A stretch of DNA of 8,063 bases from an uncultured Acetatifactor sp. (lineage in GTDB: Bacteria > Bacillota > Clostridia > Lachnospirales > Lachnospiraceae), in contig CANRMK010000100.1 of the NCBI GenBank assembly GCA_947631715.1, positions 1 through 8,063 of the forward strand, given 5' to 3'. Positions 7,995 through 8,063 of the stretch are shown here, one piece after another. Both the position numbers and the translations under genes were made by a program. A model generated the notes under the pieces. The model searched no databases and had not been told where the DNA came from. It saw nothing but the letters and a program-made list of their open reading frames with translations. How positions within the stretch are numbered: the stretch's first letter is position 1; the number at the start of each line of letters is the position of its first letter.

Positions 7995-8063
7995 AAGTAA
8001 ACTTTCAAATTCTGATTGGTATGCGTGCTGAAGCACGCAAGGGGTATAAGTTTGAAAGTAAAC
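7987..8063. repeat. 16-base direct repeat with hairpins, period 61, cut by the window edge
   Basis: AAGTTTGAAAGTAAAC occurs at 7987-8002 and again at 8048-8063. The first copy continues into a perfect inverted repeat, TTTGAAAG-TAAA-CTTTCAAA (7990-8009). It also has an overlapping alternative pairing, AAAGTTT (7986-7992) with AAACTTT (7999-8005). Between the copies is a second hairpin, TGCGTGC-TGAA-GCACGCA (8022-8039). No T tract follows either hairpin. The second copy stops at the last base shown, so the full unit cannot be seen. The first copy covers the chr stop codon. It may be a dispersed palindromic repeat or a short tandem array. It has no resemblance to a CRISPR array in what is visible. 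Confidence 0.7.

Noticed and set aside
7987..8063. Start of a CRISPR array
   Set aside because: Only two copies of a 16-base sequence are seen, the 45 bases between them carry their own hairpin, and no cas gene is present.

Overview
The window carries two unrelated blocks. Positions 1 to about 6368 hold a complete NADPH-type glutamate synthase operon, gltB then gltD, bracketed by two intrinsic terminators. Positions about 6369 to 8063 hold a LysR-family regulator on the minus strand and, divergent from it, a half-size CHR (chromate-transporter family) membrane protein. The window closes in a short sequence with inverted and direct repeats. The source looks like a Gram-positive Clostridia member, probably of the Lachnospiraceae type. 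This is inferred from strong AAAGGAG-type ribosome sites, sigma-A style promoters, classical intrinsic terminators and the wording of the GltD iron-sulphur region (ASGCPLHNLIPEWNDLVY). No database search was possible, so the taxonomy is tentative.

Layout: a hairpin with six T's (30-69) lies 67 bases before the gltB start. gltB (137-4687, 1516 aa) and gltD (4739-6232, 497 aa) are separated by 51 bases containing a small GC-rich hairpin. A related hairpin follows gltD, and a strong terminator (6324-6368) ends the operon. The lysR gene (6316-7269, minus strand) converges on gltD, and its last codons run antisense through that terminator. A 131-base gap (7270-7400) holds two overlapping divergent promoters and a duplicated candidate LysR operator. 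The chr gene (7401-7994) follows. Its stop codon lies inside the first copy of a 16-base direct repeat that recurs 61 bases later, at the right edge.

How the genes work together: GltB makes ammonia from glutamine in its N-terminal glutaminase domain and uses it to turn 2-oxoglutarate into glutamate at an FMN site. GltD takes electrons from NADPH through FAD and iron-sulphur clusters and feeds them to GltB. Together with glutamine synthetase, encoded elsewhere, this is the main ammonia assimilation route at low ammonium. The LysR protein probably controls the divergent chr gene and its own gene. CHR proteins move chromate or sulphate-like oxyanions, often as pairs of half-size proteins, so a second CHR gene may lie beyond the right edge.

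Nothing in the window is clearly a new biological system. The points most worth a second look are the terminator in the gltB leader, the lysR tail that reads through the gltBD terminator (a likely junction), the compact divergent control region, and the repeat at the right edge.
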